From Pectobacterium actinidiae (lineage in GTDB: Bacteria; Pseudomonadota; Gammaproteobacteria; Enterobacterales; Enterobacteriaceae): a DNA stretch of 64,000 nt. A program made the translations under genes and the position numbers. The notes under the pieces were generated by a model. It had not been told where the DNA came from. It ran no database searches and saw only the letters and a program-made list of their open reading frames with translations. The stretch is from the NCBI RefSeq assembly GCF_000803315.1, contig NZ_JRMH01000001.1, forward strand, positions 2,666,001 to 2,730,000, in the 5' to 3' direction. This document shows, in pieces, positions 50,310-62,176 of this stretch (the stretch's first letter is position 1; each line of letters opens with the position of its first letter).

Positions 50310-51551
50310 TCAAACTTTACGGAAGATCAGCGAACCGTTGGTTCCACCGAAGCCGAAAGAGTTGCAGAGTACATATTCCAAGTTGCTGACCTGACGCGCC
50401 TCATGAGGCACGAAATCCAGATCGCAGCCTTCATCTGGATTGTCCAGATTGAGCGTTGGCGGAACAGACTGATCGCGCAAAGCAAGAATACTGAAAATAG
50501 ACTCTACCGCGCCTGCTGCACCGAGCAAATGACCCGTCATCGATTTTGTTGAACTCACCAGCACACTGCTGGCGTCCGAACCAAATACGGATTTCACTGC
50601 CTGCGTTTCAGCTTTATCACCCGCAGGCGTAGAGGTGCCATGCGCGTTGATATAGCCAATTTGGCTCGTTGACACACCGGCATCACGCAGTGCGTTTTCC
50701 ATCGCCAGCGCAGCGCCAGAGCCGTTCTCCGGCGGAGACGTCATATGATACGCATCGCTGCTCATGCCAAATCCAACAATTTCTGCATAGATTTTCGCAC
50801 CGCGCTTTTTCGCGTGTTCATACTCTTCCAGCACCATAAGGCCAGCACCGTCACCCAGAACAAAGCCATCACGGTCTTTATCCCACGGACGGCTTGCCGC
50901 CTGAGGATCGTCATTGCGCGTAGACAATGCACGAGCGGCACCGAATCCACCGACGCCCAATGGCGTACTGGCTTTTTCTGCACCACCGGCCAACATCACA
51001 TCCGCATCATTGTAAGCAATAATGCGAGCGGCTTGACCAATATTGTGCACGCCAGACGTACAGGCCGTAGCGATAGAGATGCTCGGGCCACGCAGTCCGT
51101 ACATGATAGTAAGATGTCCGGCCACCATATTGACGATGGTGGACGGCACGAAGAACGGACTGATTTTACGCGGGCCACCGTTCACCAGCGCAGTATGGTT
51201 CTCTTCAATAAGACCCAGACCGCCGATGCCGGAACCAATCGCCGCACCGATACGCGGCGCGTTCTCTTCCGTTACTTCCAAACCGGAATCCTGCATGGCT
51301 TGAACGCCAGCAGCAACACCGTATTGAATAAAGGCATCCATTTTGCGAGCTTCTTTACGCGAAATGAATTCCTCAGAATTAAAATTCTTTACTAAGCCAG
51401 CAAAACGCGTTGCGTAGGCACTAGTATCGAAATGGTCGATCAGGCTGATACCACTCTGACCGGCAAGAAGAGCACTCCAGGTAGACTCAACTGTATTGCC
51501 GACAGGAGATAACATGCCCAGTCCGGTCACAACTACTCGACGCTTAGACAC
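50310..51551 (-). CDS. fabF: 3-oxoacyl-ACP synthase II
   Basis: 413-aa condensing enzyme (KAS II), the same length as E. coli FabF, elongating acyl-ACP and converting palmitoleate to cis-vaccenate. Catalytic Cys164 ([10 protein letters not shown]163 in mature numbering), and the two His in [11 protein letters not shown] and [12 protein letters not shown]. The start is a GTG ([11 protein letters not shown]) with GGAGG upstream; the ORF runs 10 codons further but those are not conserved. Confidence 0.97.
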   Translation of the reverse strand: MSKRRVVVTGLGMLSPVGNTVESTWSALLAGQSGISLIDHFDTSAYATRFAGLVKNFNSEEFISRKEARKMDAFIQYGVAAGVQAMQDSGLEVTEENAPRIGAAIGSGIGGLGLIEENHTALVNGGPRKISPFFVPSTIVNMVAGHLTIMYGLRGPSISIATACTSGVHNIGQAARIIAYNDADVMLAGGAEKASTPLGVGGFGAARALSTRNDDPQAASRPWDKDRDGFVLGDGAGLMVLEEYEHAKKRGAKIYAEIVGFGMSSDAYHMTSPPENGSGAALAMENALRDAGVSTSQIGYINAHGTSTPAGDKAETQAVKSVFGSDASSVLVSSTKSMTGHLLGAAGAVESIFSILALRDQSVPPTLNLDNPDEGCDLDFVPHEARQVSNLEYVLCNSFGFGGTNGSLIFRKV

Positions 51552-51631
51552 GCTTATCCTCCAGGGAGGGAAAAAAGACACTGCGGGACAAAAAAACTTA
51601 GGCGGTCGAATGACCGCCTAGATATGTTCGC

Positions 51632-51868
51632 TTACTGCTGGTTAGCCTGAATGAAATCAATGGCTGCTTGAACAGTCGTGATTTTTTCAGCTTCTTCGTC
51701 TGGAATCTCAGTATCAAATTCTTCTTCCAGAGCCATTACCAGCTCAACAGTGTCAAGAGAATCAGCGCCGAGGTCGTCAACGAAAGAAGCATTGTTTACG
51801 ACTTCTTCCTGCTTAACACCAAGCTGTTCAACGATGATTTTCTTAACGCGTTCTTCGATAGTGCTCAT
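51632..51868 (-). CDS. acpP: Acyl carrier protein
   Basis: 78-aa ACP carrying growing fatty acyl chains. The 4'-phosphopantetheine attachment Ser37 is in [18 protein letters not shown]. Very acidic. Flanked by fabG and fabF with intergenic gaps of 80-155 bp that probably hold its own strong promoter. Confidence 0.98.
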   Translation of the reverse strand: MSTIEERVKKIIVEQLGVKQEEVVNNASFVDDLGADSLDTVELVMALEEEFDTEIPDEEAEKITTVQAAIDFIQANQQ

Positions 51869-52022
51869 ACTCTTAAATTTCCTATCAAAACTCGCTTTCG
51901 CGATGGTTTTCGTAGTGTATAAAATGTTTGAAAAGATGCAACAAAATCTCGGCTGGTCGAACCACGATTTTGTGCTATTTTGCGGTTATCACCGCAAATA
52001 AAGCAAATAGTTTTCGAGCTTT

Positions 52023-52757
52023 TTAGATCATATACATGCCGCCATTGACATGCAATGTTTCGCCAGTAATGTAAGCAGCTTCATCAGAGGCTAAAAATAC
52101 AACAGCACTGGCGATTTCTTTAGCATCACCGAGTCGGTTAGCTGGAACCGACGTCAAAATGCCTGCTCGCTGTTCTTCTGTCAATGCCTGAGTCATATCT
52201 GTTTCGATAAAACCAGGCGCGACTACGTTGACCGTAATACCACGAGAAGCCACTTCACGTGCGAGGGATTTACTGAATCCAATCAGTCCCGCCTTCGCTG
52301 CCGCGTAGTTAGCCTGTCCTGCATTGCCCATCGTTCCCACAACAGAACCGATGGTAATGATCCGGCCAAAACGTTTCTTCATCATGGCACGCATCACTGC
52401 TTTAGACATGCGGAATACCGACGTTAAATTGGTATCCAGAATATCGTGCCATTCGTCATCTTTCATACGCATCAGCAGGTTATCACGCGTGATACCCGCG
52501 TTATTGATAAGAATATCAACTTCACCGAATTCTGCGCGAATTTCTGCTAATACGCTTTCTACTGATGCTGCATCGGCAACATTCAGCATATAACCTTTAC
52601 CGTTCTCACCCAGCCAGCCGCTAATTGCTTCAGCACCTTTTTCGCTGGTTGCGGTACCAATGACTTTTGCCCCGCGGGCAACCAACGTCTCGGCGATGGC
52701 ACGCCCAATACCACGGCTTGCACCAGTAACCAGTGCAATTTTCCCCTCAAAACTCAT
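52023..52757 (-). CDS. fabG: 3-oxoacyl-ACP reductase
   Basis: 244-aa NADPH-dependent short-chain dehydrogenase reducing 3-oxoacyl-ACP. Cofactor motif TGASRGIGRA, NNAGIT, and the catalytic S138, Y151 and K155 (YAAAKAG), at the same numbers as E. coli FabG. Confidence 0.97.
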   Translation of the reverse strand: MSFEGKIALVTGASRGIGRAIAETLVARGAKVIGTATSEKGAEAISGWLGENGKGYMLNVADAASVESVLAEIRAEFGEVDILINNAGITRDNLLMRMKDDEWHDILDTNLTSVFRMSKAVMRAMMKKRFGRIITIGSVVGTMGNAGQANYAAAKAGLIGFSKSLAREVASRGITVNVVAPGFIETDMTQALTEEQRAGILTSVPANRLGDAKEIASAVVFLASDEAAYITGETLHVNGGMYMI

Positions 52758-52771
52758 TGTATTCTCCGTTC

Positions 52772-53701
52772 TTATTTCTCAATCGCCGCTGAGAGAGAAG
52801 CAGGATCGTTCACCGCATCTGCTGTCAGGGTATCGACGATTCGTTTGGTTAAGCCAGTCAATACTTTACCCGGCCCGACTTCTAGCAGCGACTCAATGCC
52901 CTGAGAAGCCATAAATTCAACACAGTCAGTCCAGCGCACCGGGCAATGAAGCTGGCGCACCAGCGCATCACGAATGGCTTCCGGTGTGGTTTCGATGCGT
53001 GCATCGACATTATTGACAACAGGGATGACCGGAGAATTAAACGTCACGGACTCAAGCGCAGCAGCAAGTTTCTTCGCTGCTGGTTCCATCAACGCACAGT
53101 GTGATGGAACACTAACAGGCAGTGGCAGCGCACGCTTTGCCCCCGCCGCTTTACAGGCTGCACCCGCACGCTCAACGGCGTCTTTATTGCCTGCAATCAC
53201 CACTTGGCCCGGTGAATTGAAGTTTACCGGAGACACCACCTGCCCTTGCGCGGATTCTTCACACGCCTTGGCAATAGCGTCGTTATCAAGCCCGATAATG
53301 GCATACATCGCACCCGTGCCTTCCGGCACCGCTTCTTGCATCAGTTTGCCACGCAATTCGACCAGACGGACGGCCTGTTGGAAATCCAGAACGCCAGCAC
53401 AAACCAGTGCAGAATATTCACCAAGGCTATGACCCGACATCAGAGCAGGCGTTTTTCCTCCCTGCTGCTGCCAGACACGCCAGATAGCAACAGAAGCGGT
53501 CAGTAACGCAGGCTGCGTCTGCCAGGTTTTATTCAACTCTTCAGCCGGCCCTTGCTGGCTAAGCTGCCACAAGTCATAGCCTAACGCTTCAGAAGCCTGA
53601 GCAAACGTTTCGGTGACGATCGGGTATTCTGCCGCAAGTTCAGCCAACATCCCTACCGTCTGCGATCCCTGACCGGGAAACACCATTGCAAATTGCGTCA
53701 T
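52772..53701 (-). CDS. fabD: Malonyl-CoA:ACP transacylase
   Basis: 309-aa acyltransferase making malonyl-ACP. Nucleophile S92 in SGHSLGEYSAL, substrate Arg in RGKLMQEA and His in VPSHCALM. It lies 17 bp after fabH and 14 bp before fabG in the fab operon. Confidence 0.97.
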   Translation of the reverse strand: MTQFAMVFPGQGSQTVGMLAELAAEYPIVTETFAQASEALGYDLWQLSQQGPAEELNKTWQTQPALLTASVAIWRVWQQQGGKTPALMSGHSLGEYSALVCAGVLDFQQAVRLVELRGKLMQEAVPEGTGAMYAIIGLDNDAIAKACEESAQGQVVSPVNFNSPGQVVIAGNKDAVERAGAACKAAGAKRALPLPVSVPSHCALMEPAAKKLAAALESVTFNSPVIPVVNNVDARIETTPEAIRDALVRQLHCPVRWTDCVEFMASQGIESLLEVGPGKVLTGLTKRIVDTLTADAVNDPASLSAAIEK

Positions 53702-53718
53702 ATCACAATCCTGTTTAA

Positions 53719-54672
53719 TTAAAAACGAACCAGCGCTGAACCCCAGGTAAAACCGCCACCGAAGGCTTCAAGCAGCACCAGTTGTCCTGGTTTAATACGC
53801 CCATCACGCACCGCTTCATCAAGCGCTGAAGGCACAGAGGCTGCGGAGGTATTACCATGACGATCAAGCGTCACAACCACCTTATCCATCCCCATACCCA
53901 GTTTTTTTGCCGTGGCGTTGATGATGCGCAAGTTAGCCTGATGAGGCACCAGCCAGTCTAATTCACTTTTATCCAGTTGAGCCGCTTGCAGCGTTTCTTC
54001 AACGATATGAGCTAGTTCAGTCACTGCCACTTTAAAGACTTCATTACCCGCCATCGTCAGGTAAGCAGGCGTATCCGTGTGGTTACGATCCTGATGCGGC
54101 AGCGTCAGCAGTTCACCATAACGACCATCGGCATGCAGATGGGTAGAAAGAATGCCCGGTTGCTCTGACGGCGTTAACAGCACGGCACCCGCACCATCAC
54201 CGAACAGAATCAGCGTGCCGCGATCTTCAGGATCCAACGTACGAGACAACGTATCAGAGCCAATCACCAGCGCGTATTTCACCGCACCACTTTTAACATA
54301 TTGATCGGCAACGCTCAGCGCGTAGGTAAAACCTGCACACGCCGCAGCCAGATCGAAGGCAATCGTATCTTTGATCCCTAGCAGTTGCTGAACCTGGCAA
54401 GCGGAGCTAGGAAAAGCATGGCTTGATGATGTTGTCGCAACAATCAGAAGACCGACTTCAGAAGGATCGACATTCGCCATTTCCAGTGCTTTCTGCGCAG
54501 CACGGTAGCCCATGGTCGCTACGTTTTCATCCGGCGCAGCAATACGGCGCTCACGGATTCCAGTACGAGTGACAATCCATTCGTCCGTCGTTTCCACCAT
54601 CTTTTCTAAATCAGCGTTCGTCCTGATTTCTTCAGGCAGGTAGCTGCCCGTTCCGATTATTTTTGTATACAT
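53719..54672 (-). CDS. fabH: 3-oxoacyl-ACP synthase III
   Basis: 317-aa KAS III starting fatty acid synthesis from acetyl-CoA and malonyl-ACP. Catalytic C112 ([13 protein letters not shown]), His in VPHQANLRI and Asn in [12 protein letters not shown]. Same length as E. coli FabH. It lies 6 bp after plsX. Confidence 0.97.
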   Translation of the reverse strand: MYTKIIGTGSYLPEEIRTNADLEKMVETTDEWIVTRTGIRERRIAAPDENVATMGYRAAQKALEMANVDPSEVGLLIVATTSSSHAFPSSACQVQQLLGIKDTIAFDLAAACAGFTYALSVADQYVKSGAVKYALVIGSDTLSRTLDPEDRGTLILFGDGAGAVLLTPSEQPGILSTHLHADGRYGELLTLPHQDRNHTDTPAYLTMAGNEVFKVAVTELAHIVEETLQAAQLDKSELDWLVPHQANLRIINATAKKLGMGMDKVVVTLDRHGNTSAASVPSALDEAVRDGRIKPGQLVLLEAFGGGFTWGSALVRF

Positions 54673-54678
54673 GTACGC

Positions 54679-55725
54679 TTAATCACTCTTGGGTAATACC
54701 GCTTCTAGACGAGCGGCAATCCGCTCGGGAAGCTGCCGCCGTACCGTCTGCATTGCCTGTTCAATGGCAACGGCAAACGCTCTCTGGTTTGCTGCACCAT
54801 GACTTTTGATTACAGTTCCCCGTAATCCTAGCAGGCATGCGCCATTATATTGATCGGGATTCAAATGACCGAAACGCTTTGATAAGCGTTTTTGTAGCAA
54901 ACGCCCTAGCCATTTCAACCACCAGGATCGCTTTTGTTTTTGCCCAGGGCCTGAAGCTGGGGATTTCAGCAGTGACAGGAACATCCTTACCACGCCTTCC
55001 ACCGTTTTCAGTGTGACATTACCCACAAAGCCGTCACAGACCATCACATCCGTTTTCCCCGTCAACAGATCGTTGCCTTCCAGATAACCGATGTAATTTA
55101 TTGATGGTGCCTCTTTTAACTGCGCCGCTGCTTCACGGATAGTGCTCAGCCCTTTGCTTTCTTCTTCACCGATATTCAACAACGCGACCCGAGGATTTGT
55201 CAGTTCCAGCACTTCTTCTGCCATCACTGAGCCCATCACGGCAAACTGAACCAGCATCGTGCTGTCACAGTCAACATTCGCCCCCAGATCCAACACGACT
55301 GTTTTTCCGTGTTGCTGGTGAGGTAATACTGATACCAACGCGGGTCGTTCAATTCCTTCCAATGGCTTAATCAGGAGCTTAGCCAGCCCCATTAGCGCCC
55401 CCGTGTTGCCAGCACTCACACAGGCCTGTGCTCGACCGTCTTTAATCAACTCAAGCGCTATGCGCATTGAGGTACCACGGCTCGCACGAATAGCCTGTGA
55501 CGGCCTCGCATCACTAGCAATAACCGACTCCGCCGGAACAACTTCTAAGCGGGAAAGTAAATCAGAATCGACTTTGGCAAGTAATGGAGTTATCGCAGCA
55601 GGATCGCCGACTAATAACAAATTGAGAGCTGGATTAGAAGCCAGTGCCTGCAATGCAGCAGGCACTGTTACGCAGGGACCAAAATCCCCGCCCATCGCAT
55701 CTAACGCCAGTGTTAGGCGTGTCAA
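54679..55725 (-). CDS. plsX: Phosphate acyltransferase PlsX
   Basis: 348-aa enzyme making acyl-phosphate from acyl-ACP for phospholipid synthesis. [14 protein letters not shown] at the N-terminus, [19 protein letters not shown] and [13 protein letters not shown] are diagnostic. It starts with TTG; a second in-frame TTG at 55740 is possible, but AAGG precedes the chosen one. rpmF lies just upstream. Confidence 0.93.
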   Translation of the reverse strand: MTRLTLALDAMGGDFGPCVTVPAALQALASNPALNLLLVGDPAAITPLLAKVDSDLLSRLEVVPAESVIASDARPSQAIRASRGTSMRIALELIKDGRAQACVSAGNTGALMGLAKLLIKPLEGIERPALVSVLPHQQHGKTVVLDLGANVDCDSTMLVQFAVMGSVMAEEVLELTNPRVALLNIGEEESKGLSTIREAAAQLKEAPSINYIGYLEGNDLLTGKTDVMVCDGFVGNVTLKTVEGVVRMFLSLLKSPASGPGQKQKRSWWLKWLGRLLQKRLSKRFGHLNPDQYNGACLLGLRGTVIKSHGAANQRAFAVAIEQAMQTVRRQLPERIAARLEAVLPKSD

Positions 55726-55754
55726 GGTATTGCCTTGCAAATAATTCGCAAGAA

Positions 55755-55925
55755 TTACTTAGCAATTACCTTGCGACCGCGGTAGTAACCATCCGCAGTG
55801 ATGTGGTGACGCAGGTGAGTTTCGCCAGAAACTTTATCTACGGATACAGAAGCGGTAGTCAGCGCATCATGTGAACGACGCATACCACGTTTGGAACGGC
55901 TAGGTTTGTTTTGTTGTACGGCCAT
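55755..55925 (-). CDS. rpmF: 50S ribosomal protein L32
   Basis: 56-aa L32, read directly from the sequence: it begins [20 protein letters not shown], contains [16 protein letters not shown] and ends VIAK. Very basic, as expected. It lies between yceD (16 bp upstream) and plsX, the conserved enterobacterial order that couples ribosome and lipid synthesis. AAGGAG lies before the ATG. Confidence 0.97.
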   Translation of the reverse strand: MAVQQNKPSRSKRGMRRSHDALTTASVSVDKVSGETHLRHHITADGYYRGRKVIAK

Positions 55926-55941
55926 GGACCTTACTCCTTAA

Positions 55942-56463
55942 TTACTTACGCTTTAAACTGGCTAATACGGCAAATGGATTTGGTTTTTCCGCCTCTGCAG
56001 GTAGTTGACCAAATACCATATCCGCTTCGGACACTTCACAGTGTTCAGAATCATGCACCGGGGCGATAGGCAACATCAGAATAATTTCATCTTCAATCAT
56101 TGCCAGCAGATCGACTTCGCCAAATTCATCAACGCCGATCGGCTCATACGCTTCCGGTAACGCTTCGGCCTGCTCATCATTGACGACCGGGCTAAAACAG
56201 AATGTCGCATGGACTTGATGTTCAAACGGCTTTCCGCAACGCTGACACATCAGTGTGACAGTAACGTCAGCGTTACCGTCGATCACCGCCAGACGCTGAT
56301 TATCGATATTGAAAGATAAAGAGGCCTGAACATCACTATCCACACTCACCACTGATTCGGCAACACGCTCTACCTGTTCAGCGGAATAGACACCAACGTA
56401 ATCTAAACGCTTCTGAGCAGTGCGGACCGCATCAAGGGTTAAGGGTAATTTTACCTTTTGCAT
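55942..56463 (-). CDS. yceD: YceD (DUF177), 23S rRNA accumulation protein
   Basis: 173-aa protein beginning [24 protein letters not shown]. It has a CxxC pair ([12 protein letters not shown]) and an acidic middle ([24 protein letters not shown]). In bacteria and plants the family is needed for normal 23S rRNA accumulation. It is co-directional with and immediately upstream of rpmF. Confidence 0.93.
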   Translation of the reverse strand: MQKVKLPLTLDAVRTAQKRLDYVGVYSAEQVERVAESVVSVDSDVQASLSFNIDNQRLAVIDGNADVTVTLMCQRCGKPFEHQVHATFCFSPVVNDEQAEALPEAYEPIGVDEFGEVDLLAMIEDEIILMLPIAPVHDSEHCEVSEADMVFGQLPAEAEKPNPFAVLASLKRK

Positions 56464-56603
56464 AGGGCGCGCATATTAACGTCGTAACGACATAGAGTCA
56501 AAGAAAAAGGCAGTGATGCACCACCTTTCACCAATATTCGCTTCCAGAGCGGCGCACAGTTTAAAATGCCTTTCATCATTACGCTACGGTTTATCAAAAA
56601 ATT

Positions 56604-57188
56604 ATGCAGCAGATTGTTCTCGCCTCAACCTCACCTTATCGTCGAGCCTTATTAGAAAAGCTCGCGATCCCTTTTGTTTGTGCGTCACCAGACATCGATG
56701 AAACTCCTCGCCCCGGTGAAAACGCCATCGATCTTGTAATCCGCCTTGCTGAAAGCAAAGCGCGCGCGCTGGCCGCGCACTATCCTAATAACCTGATTAT
56801 CGGTTCCGATCAGGTTTGCGTTCTGGGAAATGCTATAACAGGAAAGCCACATAATAAGGGTAATGCAACACGGCAATTGCAGCAGGCCAGCGGAAAATGT
56901 GTTTCCTTTTTTACGGGTTTAGCACTCTTCAATAGTACAACCCAGGAAATGCAGAGTCTCGTAGAGCCATTCGATGTACATTTCCGTACGCTAACGGGAG
57001 CAGAAATTGACGGTTATCTGGAGAAAGAGCAGCCGTGGAACTGTGCGGGCAGCTTTAAAAGCGAAGGATTGGGCATTACCCTTTTTGAACGCCTATCCGG
57101 GCGCGATCCTAATACGCTCATTGGGTTACCCCTGATCGCGCTAACGCAGATGCTACAAAAGGAAGGCGTGAATCCGCTGACGATGTGA
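56604..57188 (+). CDS. yceF: Maf-family nucleotide pyrophosphatase (7-methyl-GTP type)
   Basis: 194-aa Maf/HAM1-like pyrophosphatase. [17 protein letters not shown] at the N-terminus, ESKARALA, the catalytic Asp in [12 protein letters not shown], and [29 protein letters not shown]. It belongs to the YceF subfamily acting on m7GTP. Divergent from yceD across 140 bp. Confidence 0.93.
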   Translation: MQQIVLASTSPYRRALLEKLAIPFVCASPDIDETPRPGENAIDLVIRLAESKARALAAHYPNNLIIGSDQVCVLGNAITGKPHNKGNATRQLQQASGKCVSFFTGLALFNSTTQEMQSLVEPFDVHFRTLTGAEIDGYLEKEQPWNCAGSFKSEGLGITLFERLSGRDPNTLIGLPLIALTQMLQKEGVNPLTM

Positions 57189-57254
57189 AATAAATCGGGA
57201 TAGCCTAATGAAGCGCTATCCCGACAGATAAAAGCAGGCAGAAGGTATGCGTGG

Positions 57255-58211
57255 TTATGCTTTTGTCTTGCGCAGTATCTGTAGACAGCGACGCAGTCCG
57301 CTATCTAATGGTGCTTCGACTCTCAACGTCTCACCCGTGTTCGGATGTTCAAAACGTAGCGCTTGCGCATGCAGGAACAGACGTTTTAAGCCCGTGTCCG
57401 CCAGTTGCTGGTCGAATTCACGATCGCCGTAACGGTCATCGAACGCTATCGGATGCCCTGCATGTTGTGCGTGCACACGAATTTGATGCGTACGCCCGGT
57501 AACAGGGCTTGCCCGCACCAGCGTCGCATGTTCAAAACGTTCTTCTATTTTAAAGCGCGTTTCTGACGGTTTACCGTCGCTGTTTACTCGTACGATACGT
57601 TCACCGCTTTGCAGGATATTTTTCAACAGCGGTGCCTGAACAACCTTGCAGTGAGACTGCCATTGGCCGCGAACCAGCGCCAGATAGTCTTTTTGCATGC
57701 CTTTCAGCCGCAGCTGTTCGTGTAGAGAACGTAAGGCCGAACGTTTTTTTGCGACCAGCAAAACGCCAGAGGTATCGCGATCGAGGCGGTGTACTAACTC
57801 CAGAAAACGTGCTTCCGGGCGTAAAGCACGCAACCCTTCAATCACGCCGAAGCTCAGGCCACTGCCGCCATGCACGGCTGTACCCGAAGGCTTATTCAGA
57901 ACCAACAGGTAGTCATCTTCATAAATAATGCACTCGGCCAACGCCGCGACTTTGCCAAGACTGGCAGAAACAGGGGTTTCATCGCGTTCTGCCTGTCGAA
58001 CAGGCGGAATACGGATGACATCCCCATCGAGCAATTTATACTCAGGCTTGACCCGTTTCTTATTTATCCTTACCTCACCTTTTCGCAAGATGCGGTAAAC
58101 CATGCTTTTAGGCACACCTTTTAAGTGGGTATGCAAAAAATTATCGACGCGCTGCCCCGCTTCATCTGCGGAGATCGTCACAAATTGTACTGAAGGATTA
58201 TCTGTTTTCAT
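57255..58211 (-). CDS. rluC: 23S rRNA pseudouridine synthase RluC
   Basis: 318-aa enzyme making pseudouridine at 23S positions 955, 2504 and 2580 in E. coli numbering. N-terminal S4 domain (about 20-80; QRVDNFLHTHLKGVPKSMVYRILRKGEVRINKKRV), catalytic Asp in VHRLDRDTSGVLLVAKK, and TGRTHQIRVH. Start MKTDNPSVQFVTISAD chosen by homology. Divergent from rne, as in E. coli. Confidence 0.96.
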   Translation of the reverse strand: MKTDNPSVQFVTISADEAGQRVDNFLHTHLKGVPKSMVYRILRKGEVRINKKRVKPEYKLLDGDVIRIPPVRQAERDETPVSASLGKVAALAECIIYEDDYLLVLNKPSGTAVHGGSGLSFGVIEGLRALRPEARFLELVHRLDRDTSGVLLVAKKRSALRSLHEQLRLKGMQKDYLALVRGQWQSHCKVVQAPLLKNILQSGERIVRVNSDGKPSETRFKIEERFEHATLVRASPVTGRTHQIRVHAQHAGHPIAFDDRYGDREFDQQLADTGLKRLFLHAQALRFEHPNTGETLRVEAPLDSGLRRCLQILRKTKA

Positions 58212-58805
58212 GATGCGCGATTCTAAATAGAGCAACCCGATAGCGCCACTTCTTTTTCTGTGCTTAACTGTGTGTCTGACTTATGAAGATATTGTTGCAT
58301 TGTCGAGTAAGTGGGCGAGTGAGTTGGCCTGTAGCATCAACCCCTGCCCGTTTTGGTAATAACAACAGAACTATCTTTATACAGACAGGCAAAGTCACCT
58401 TGCTATAACGGTATCAGCAGTGGAATAATGCTTTTGCGTTTCCCACGCGGATTTCCGATAAAACACGGGGAAATTGCGAAATTATTAAATTTGCCTGATG
58501 ACGCACACACGCAGCAATGGCGTAAGACGTAATGTGAAATCAAGCAGTTAGCGGGCTGCGGATTGCAGCTTGGCCGGCAAATGGAATCAGATCTGGCGAC
58601 ATAATTCAGAAGCTGTTCCCTCAGTAAATGCGCTGTTTTCCATCAGGAAACACAGGCTACCGAAACATGCGTCTCTATGCAGGCGACAACCGGGAGGTTG
58701 ACGTCCCTGCGATAAGCCACGAGGCCATCGGTTCACTCCGGTCATGCGGTTCTTTTGTCCGCAGCTCTATCAATAATGTAAGTAAAAATAACGAGTAAGT
58801 TGAAG
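58212..58805 (+). promoter_or_regulatory. rne 5' region with long leader
   Basis: 594 bp between rluC and rne without an ORF. E. coli rne has a 361-nt leader whose hairpins mediate autoregulation by RNase E cleavage. Here the 3' part contains TGCGG (58745-58749)/CCGCA (58759-58763) with a 9-nt loop, and a GC-rich structured stretch at about 58560-58730. It likely carries the same feedback element; individual hairpins were not verified by folding. Confidence 0.6.
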
Positions 58806-61800
58806 ATGAAAAGAATGTTAATTAACGCAACTCAGCAGGAAGAGTTGCGTGTTGCCTTGGTTGATGGTCAACGGCTGTATGATTTGGATATCGAAAGTCC
58901 GGGTCATGAGCAGAAGAAAGCAAATATCTACAAAGGTAAAATCACTCGTATCGAACCTAGTCTTGAAGCGGCTTTTGTTGATTACGGCGCTGAAAGACAT
59001 GGTTTCCTCCCTCTTAAAGAAATCGCCCGCGAATACTTCCCTAACAACTATTCCTCCCACGGTCGTCCTAACATCAAAGACGTGTTACGTGAAGGTCAGG
59101 AAGTCATTGTTCAGGTAGACAAAGAAGAGCGTGGCAACAAAGGCGCTGCACTGACCACCTTTATCAGTCTGGCAGGTAGCTATCTGGTCTTAATGCCGAA
59201 TAACCCTCGTGCAGGCGGTATTTCACGCCGTATCGAAGGTGACGATCGTACCGAGCTCAAAGAAGCCCTGGGATCGTTACAACTGCCCGATGGCATGGGG
59301 CTTATTGTTCGTACCGCTGGTGTGGGTAAATCCGCTGAAGCACTGCAATGGGATCTGGCTTTCCGTCTGAAACACTGGGACGCAATCAAAAAAGCCGCCG
59401 AAGGTCGCCCTGCACCGTTCCTGATCCATCAGGAAAGTAACGTGATCGTTCGCGCTTTCCGCGACTATCTGCGCCCAGACATTGGCGAAATCCTGATCGA
59501 CAATCCAAAAATTCTCGATCTGGCGAAAGAACATATTTCTGCGCTGGGTCGCCCTGACTTCAGCAGCAAAATCAAATTGTACAGTGGTGAAATTCCGCTT
59601 TTCAGCCACTATCAGATCGAATCGCAGATCGAATCCGCTTTCCAGCGTGAAGTTCGCCTGCCGTCTGGCGGCTCTATCGTTATCGATACGACCGAAGCGC
59701 TGACAGCGATCGATATCAACTCCGCCCGTGCAACGCGCGGTGGTGATATTGAGGAAACCGCCTTCAATACCAACCTTGAAGCCGCAGATGAAATTGCCCG
59801 CCAGTTGCGCCTGCGTGACCTCGGTGGCCTGATCGTTATCGACTTCATCGATATGACTCCGGTTCGTCACCAGCGTGAAGTTGAAAACCGCCTGCGTGAC
59901 TCCGTACGTCAGGATCGTGCACGTATTCAGATCGGCCGGATTTCCCGCTTCGGTCTGCTGGAAATGTCGCGTCAGCGCCTGAGCCCTTCACTGGGTGAAT
60001 CCAGCCATCACGTCTGCCCACGCTGTAGCGGCACAGGCACGATTCGTGACAATGAATCACTTTCACTCTCTATTCTTCGTCTGATTGAAGAAGAAGCGCT
60101 GAAAGAAAATACCAAAGAAGTCCACGCGATTGTTCCGGTCCAGATTGCATCTTATCTGCTGAACGAGAAGCGTGACGCCGTTAACGCCATTGAGAAACGT
60201 CAAGGCGGCGTGCGCGCAATCATCGTGCCACACGACGGTATGCAGACACCCCACTACTCCGTTGTTCGCGTCCGCAAAGGCGAAGAAAAACCGACGCTCA
60301 GCTATTTGCTGCCTCAGCGTTTGGAAACGGAAACACAGCAACTGCAAGACGAACAAACGATCGAGCGTAAACAGCCTGAACAACCCGCTTTAGCAACGTT
60401 TAGCATGGCTGAAATGCCAGAGGAAACCACGCCTCCAGTTGCCAAAGCGGCTCCTGCTGTAGCGAAAACCGCAGAGGATGCTCAGCCAGGCCTCATCAGC
60501 CGTTTGTTTAGCGCCTTGAAAGGTGTCTTCGCTTCTGAATCTGTGGCAAAAACAGCGGATGCTACTGACGAGAAGAAAGCAGAAGAAGAGAAATCTACTG
60601 AAGGCCAGCGTTCTGAACGTCGGAACTCACGCCGTCAGGGTAATAATCGCCGCGATCGTGGCTCTCGTGACAATCGTGACAATCGTGACAATCGTGACAA
60701 TCGTGACAATCGTGACAATCGTGAACAGCGTGATGATCAGCGCCGTAATAAGCGACAAAACGAGGACGCGGTTACTGACACCCGAGCTGTGGAAAATGCA
60801 GAGAAATCCAGTTCGGAAGAACAACCGCGTCGTGAACGTCAGCGTCGTCGTCAAGATGATCGTCGTCAGGCTCCGGCTGAGGCAAAAGTACAGCCAGTTA
60901 TTGATGATTCCGATGACAATGCAGTTGAGGACAAACCGACTCAGGCTATGCCACGTCGCCAGCGCCGTCAATTGACGCAGAAAGTACGCGTTCAGTCTGA
61001 TGCTCAACAAGATACTCTCTCCGATAGCGCCGCACCTGTCGCGACCCCATCTGAGCAGGTTCAATCTTACGTCAAGCCAAACGATGCTGCGGTAGACAAT
61101 AACGAGGTCGATAACGAGCAAAACGATGCTAATCGTGCTAATGCCGAGAATGGCGGTATGCCGCGTCGTTCACGTCGTTCGCCACGTCACCTGCGCGTCA
61201 GCGGCCAGCGCCGTCGCCGCTATCGTGATGAGCGTTATCCGTCTCAGTCACCAATGCAGTTGGAATTTGCCGCCGCCTCTCCGGAAATGGCATCAGGAAA
61301 AGTGTGGGTTAGCTACCCTCTTGCACAGCCACAGCAGGCTGAAAGCCAACAGCAGGACGAGAACGTTGCAGCAGTTGAAACACCGCTGTTACCTGCCGTT
61401 GTCGACGCTGCCGTGACTGCACAAGCTGACACAGTGGAATCCAACACTATTGAAAACGTTGCGATTACTGAAGCAGTAGTCCACGAAGCAGCCGCGGTAA
61501 CCGCAACAGCACAAACTGCTGATGTTATCCAGGATAGCAATGTAGTGGATGTCGAGGTGAGTACCGCAGGCGAAGAAACCGTCGGCGAGCCAATTACCGA
61601 GAACACCGCTATCGACGATGCTATCGCGTCAGTTGCCGTTAATGCCGTTGAAGCAGCAAGCACAGCTGATACTGTGGCGACTCAGGATGCTGAAGAAACC
61701 GTTGACGCTGTTGCCTCTGAAAAGACAGTGGCTGAAAACGTAGCGACTGAAGCAGTCGTAGAAGACAAACCAGCGGATAGTATCGCTGATGCAACTGAGA

Positions 61801-62159
61801 AAGCAGATGTGGCAGAACCAGTTTCTTCCCCTGCGCTTTCCACAGTACAGGAAGCCAGCCCGCAACAAAGCGTTCAGGATGAGCCGGTAACCGCTATCAG
61901 CGCACAACCGATTGTGGAAGAAGCATCTGTATCGAGCACAACAAAAGCAGCAAGCGCTGCTGAGCAGCCTCGTTATAAGCTCCACGCAACAGCGCCTATG
62001 ACTAAAGCGCCAGCACCGGCATACCATGCAGAACCTGCTCGACACAGTGATTGGGTACGTCCGGCCTATCCGTTCTCAGGAAAAGGTTCGGCAGGTGGCC
62101 ATGCCGCAGTTAACCAGTCAACTGCGCCAGCAACCAAGCCTACACCGGTCAGCGAGTAA
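58806..62159 (+). CDS. rne: Ribonuclease E
   Basis: 1117-aa endoribonuclease and RNA-degradosome scaffold. The catalytic half (1 to ~530) has an S1 domain (about 35-125), DNase I-like site with Asp in [13 protein letters not shown] and VIDFIDM, and Zn-link [10 protein letters not shown]. The scaffold half has a membrane-targeting helix ([16 protein letters not shown]), Arg-rich RNA-binding region ([26 protein letters not shown]), long acidic/Ala-Val repeats and the conserved PNPase-binding end ([25 protein letters not shown]). Residues 621-638 are six exact RDN tripeptides. [11 protein letters not shown] is the chosen start. Confidence 0.97.
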   Translation: MKRMLINATQQEELRVALVDGQRLYDLDIESPGHEQKKANIYKGKITRIEPSLEAAFVDYGAERHGFLPLKEIAREYFPNNYSSHGRPNIKDVLREGQEVIVQVDKEERGNKGAALTTFISLAGSYLVLMPNNPRAGGISRRIEGDDRTELKEALGSLQLPDGMGLIVRTAGVGKSAEALQWDLAFRLKHWDAIKKAAEGRPAPFLIHQESNVIVRAFRDYLRPDIGEILIDNPKILDLAKEHISALGRPDFSSKIKLYSGEIPLFSHYQIESQIESAFQREVRLPSGGSIVIDTTEALTAIDINSARATRGGDIEETAFNTNLEAADEIARQLRLRDLGGLIVIDFIDMTPVRHQREVENRLRDSVRQDRARIQIGRISRFGLLEMSRQRLSPSLGESSHHVCPRCSGTGTIRDNESLSLSILRLIEEEALKENTKEVHAIVPVQIASYLLNEKRDAVNAIEKRQGGVRAIIVPHDGMQTPHYSVVRVRKGEEKPTLSYLLPQRLETETQQLQDEQTIERKQPEQPALATFSMAEMPEETTPPVAKAAPAVAKTAEDAQPGLISRLFSALKGVFASESVAKTADATDEKKAEEEKSTEGQRSERRNSRRQGNNRRDRGSRDNRDNRDNRDNRDNRDNREQRDDQRRNKRQNEDAVTDTRAVENAEKSSSEEQPRRERQRRRQDDRRQAPAEAKVQPVIDDSDDNAVEDKPTQAMPRRQRRQLTQKVRVQSDAQQDTLSDSAAPVATPSEQVQSYVKPNDAAVDNNEVDNEQNDANRANAENGGMPRRSRRSPRHLRVSGQRRRRYRDERYPSQSPMQLEFAAASPEMASGKVWVSYPLAQPQQAESQQQDENVAAVETPLLPAVVDAAVTAQADTVESNTIENVAITEAVVHEAAAVTATAQTADVIQDSNVVDVEVSTAGEETVGEPITENTAIDDAIASVAVNAVEAASTADTVATQDAEETVDAVASEKTVAENVATEAVVEDKPADSIADATEKADVAEPVSSPALSTVQEASPQQSVQDEPVTAISAQPIVEEASVSSTTKAASAAEQPRYKLHATAPMTKAPAPAYHAEPARHSDWVRPAYPFSGKGSAGGHAAVNQSTAPATKPTPVSE
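60666..60719 (+). repeat. Six tandem 9-bp repeats in rne
   Basis: CGTGACAAT is repeated six times without error, encoding six RDN tripeptides (RNase E residues 621-638), followed by a degenerate unit CGTGAACAG. Length changes by one unit keep the frame. It lies in the disordered Arg-rich scaffold region. Confidence 0.95.
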
Positions 62160-62176
62160 GCCTGACTTATATAGAC

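Noticed and set aside
60666..60728. Possible CRISPR-like array
   Set aside because: Units are 9 bp without spacers and encode in-frame RDN tripeptides of RNase E.
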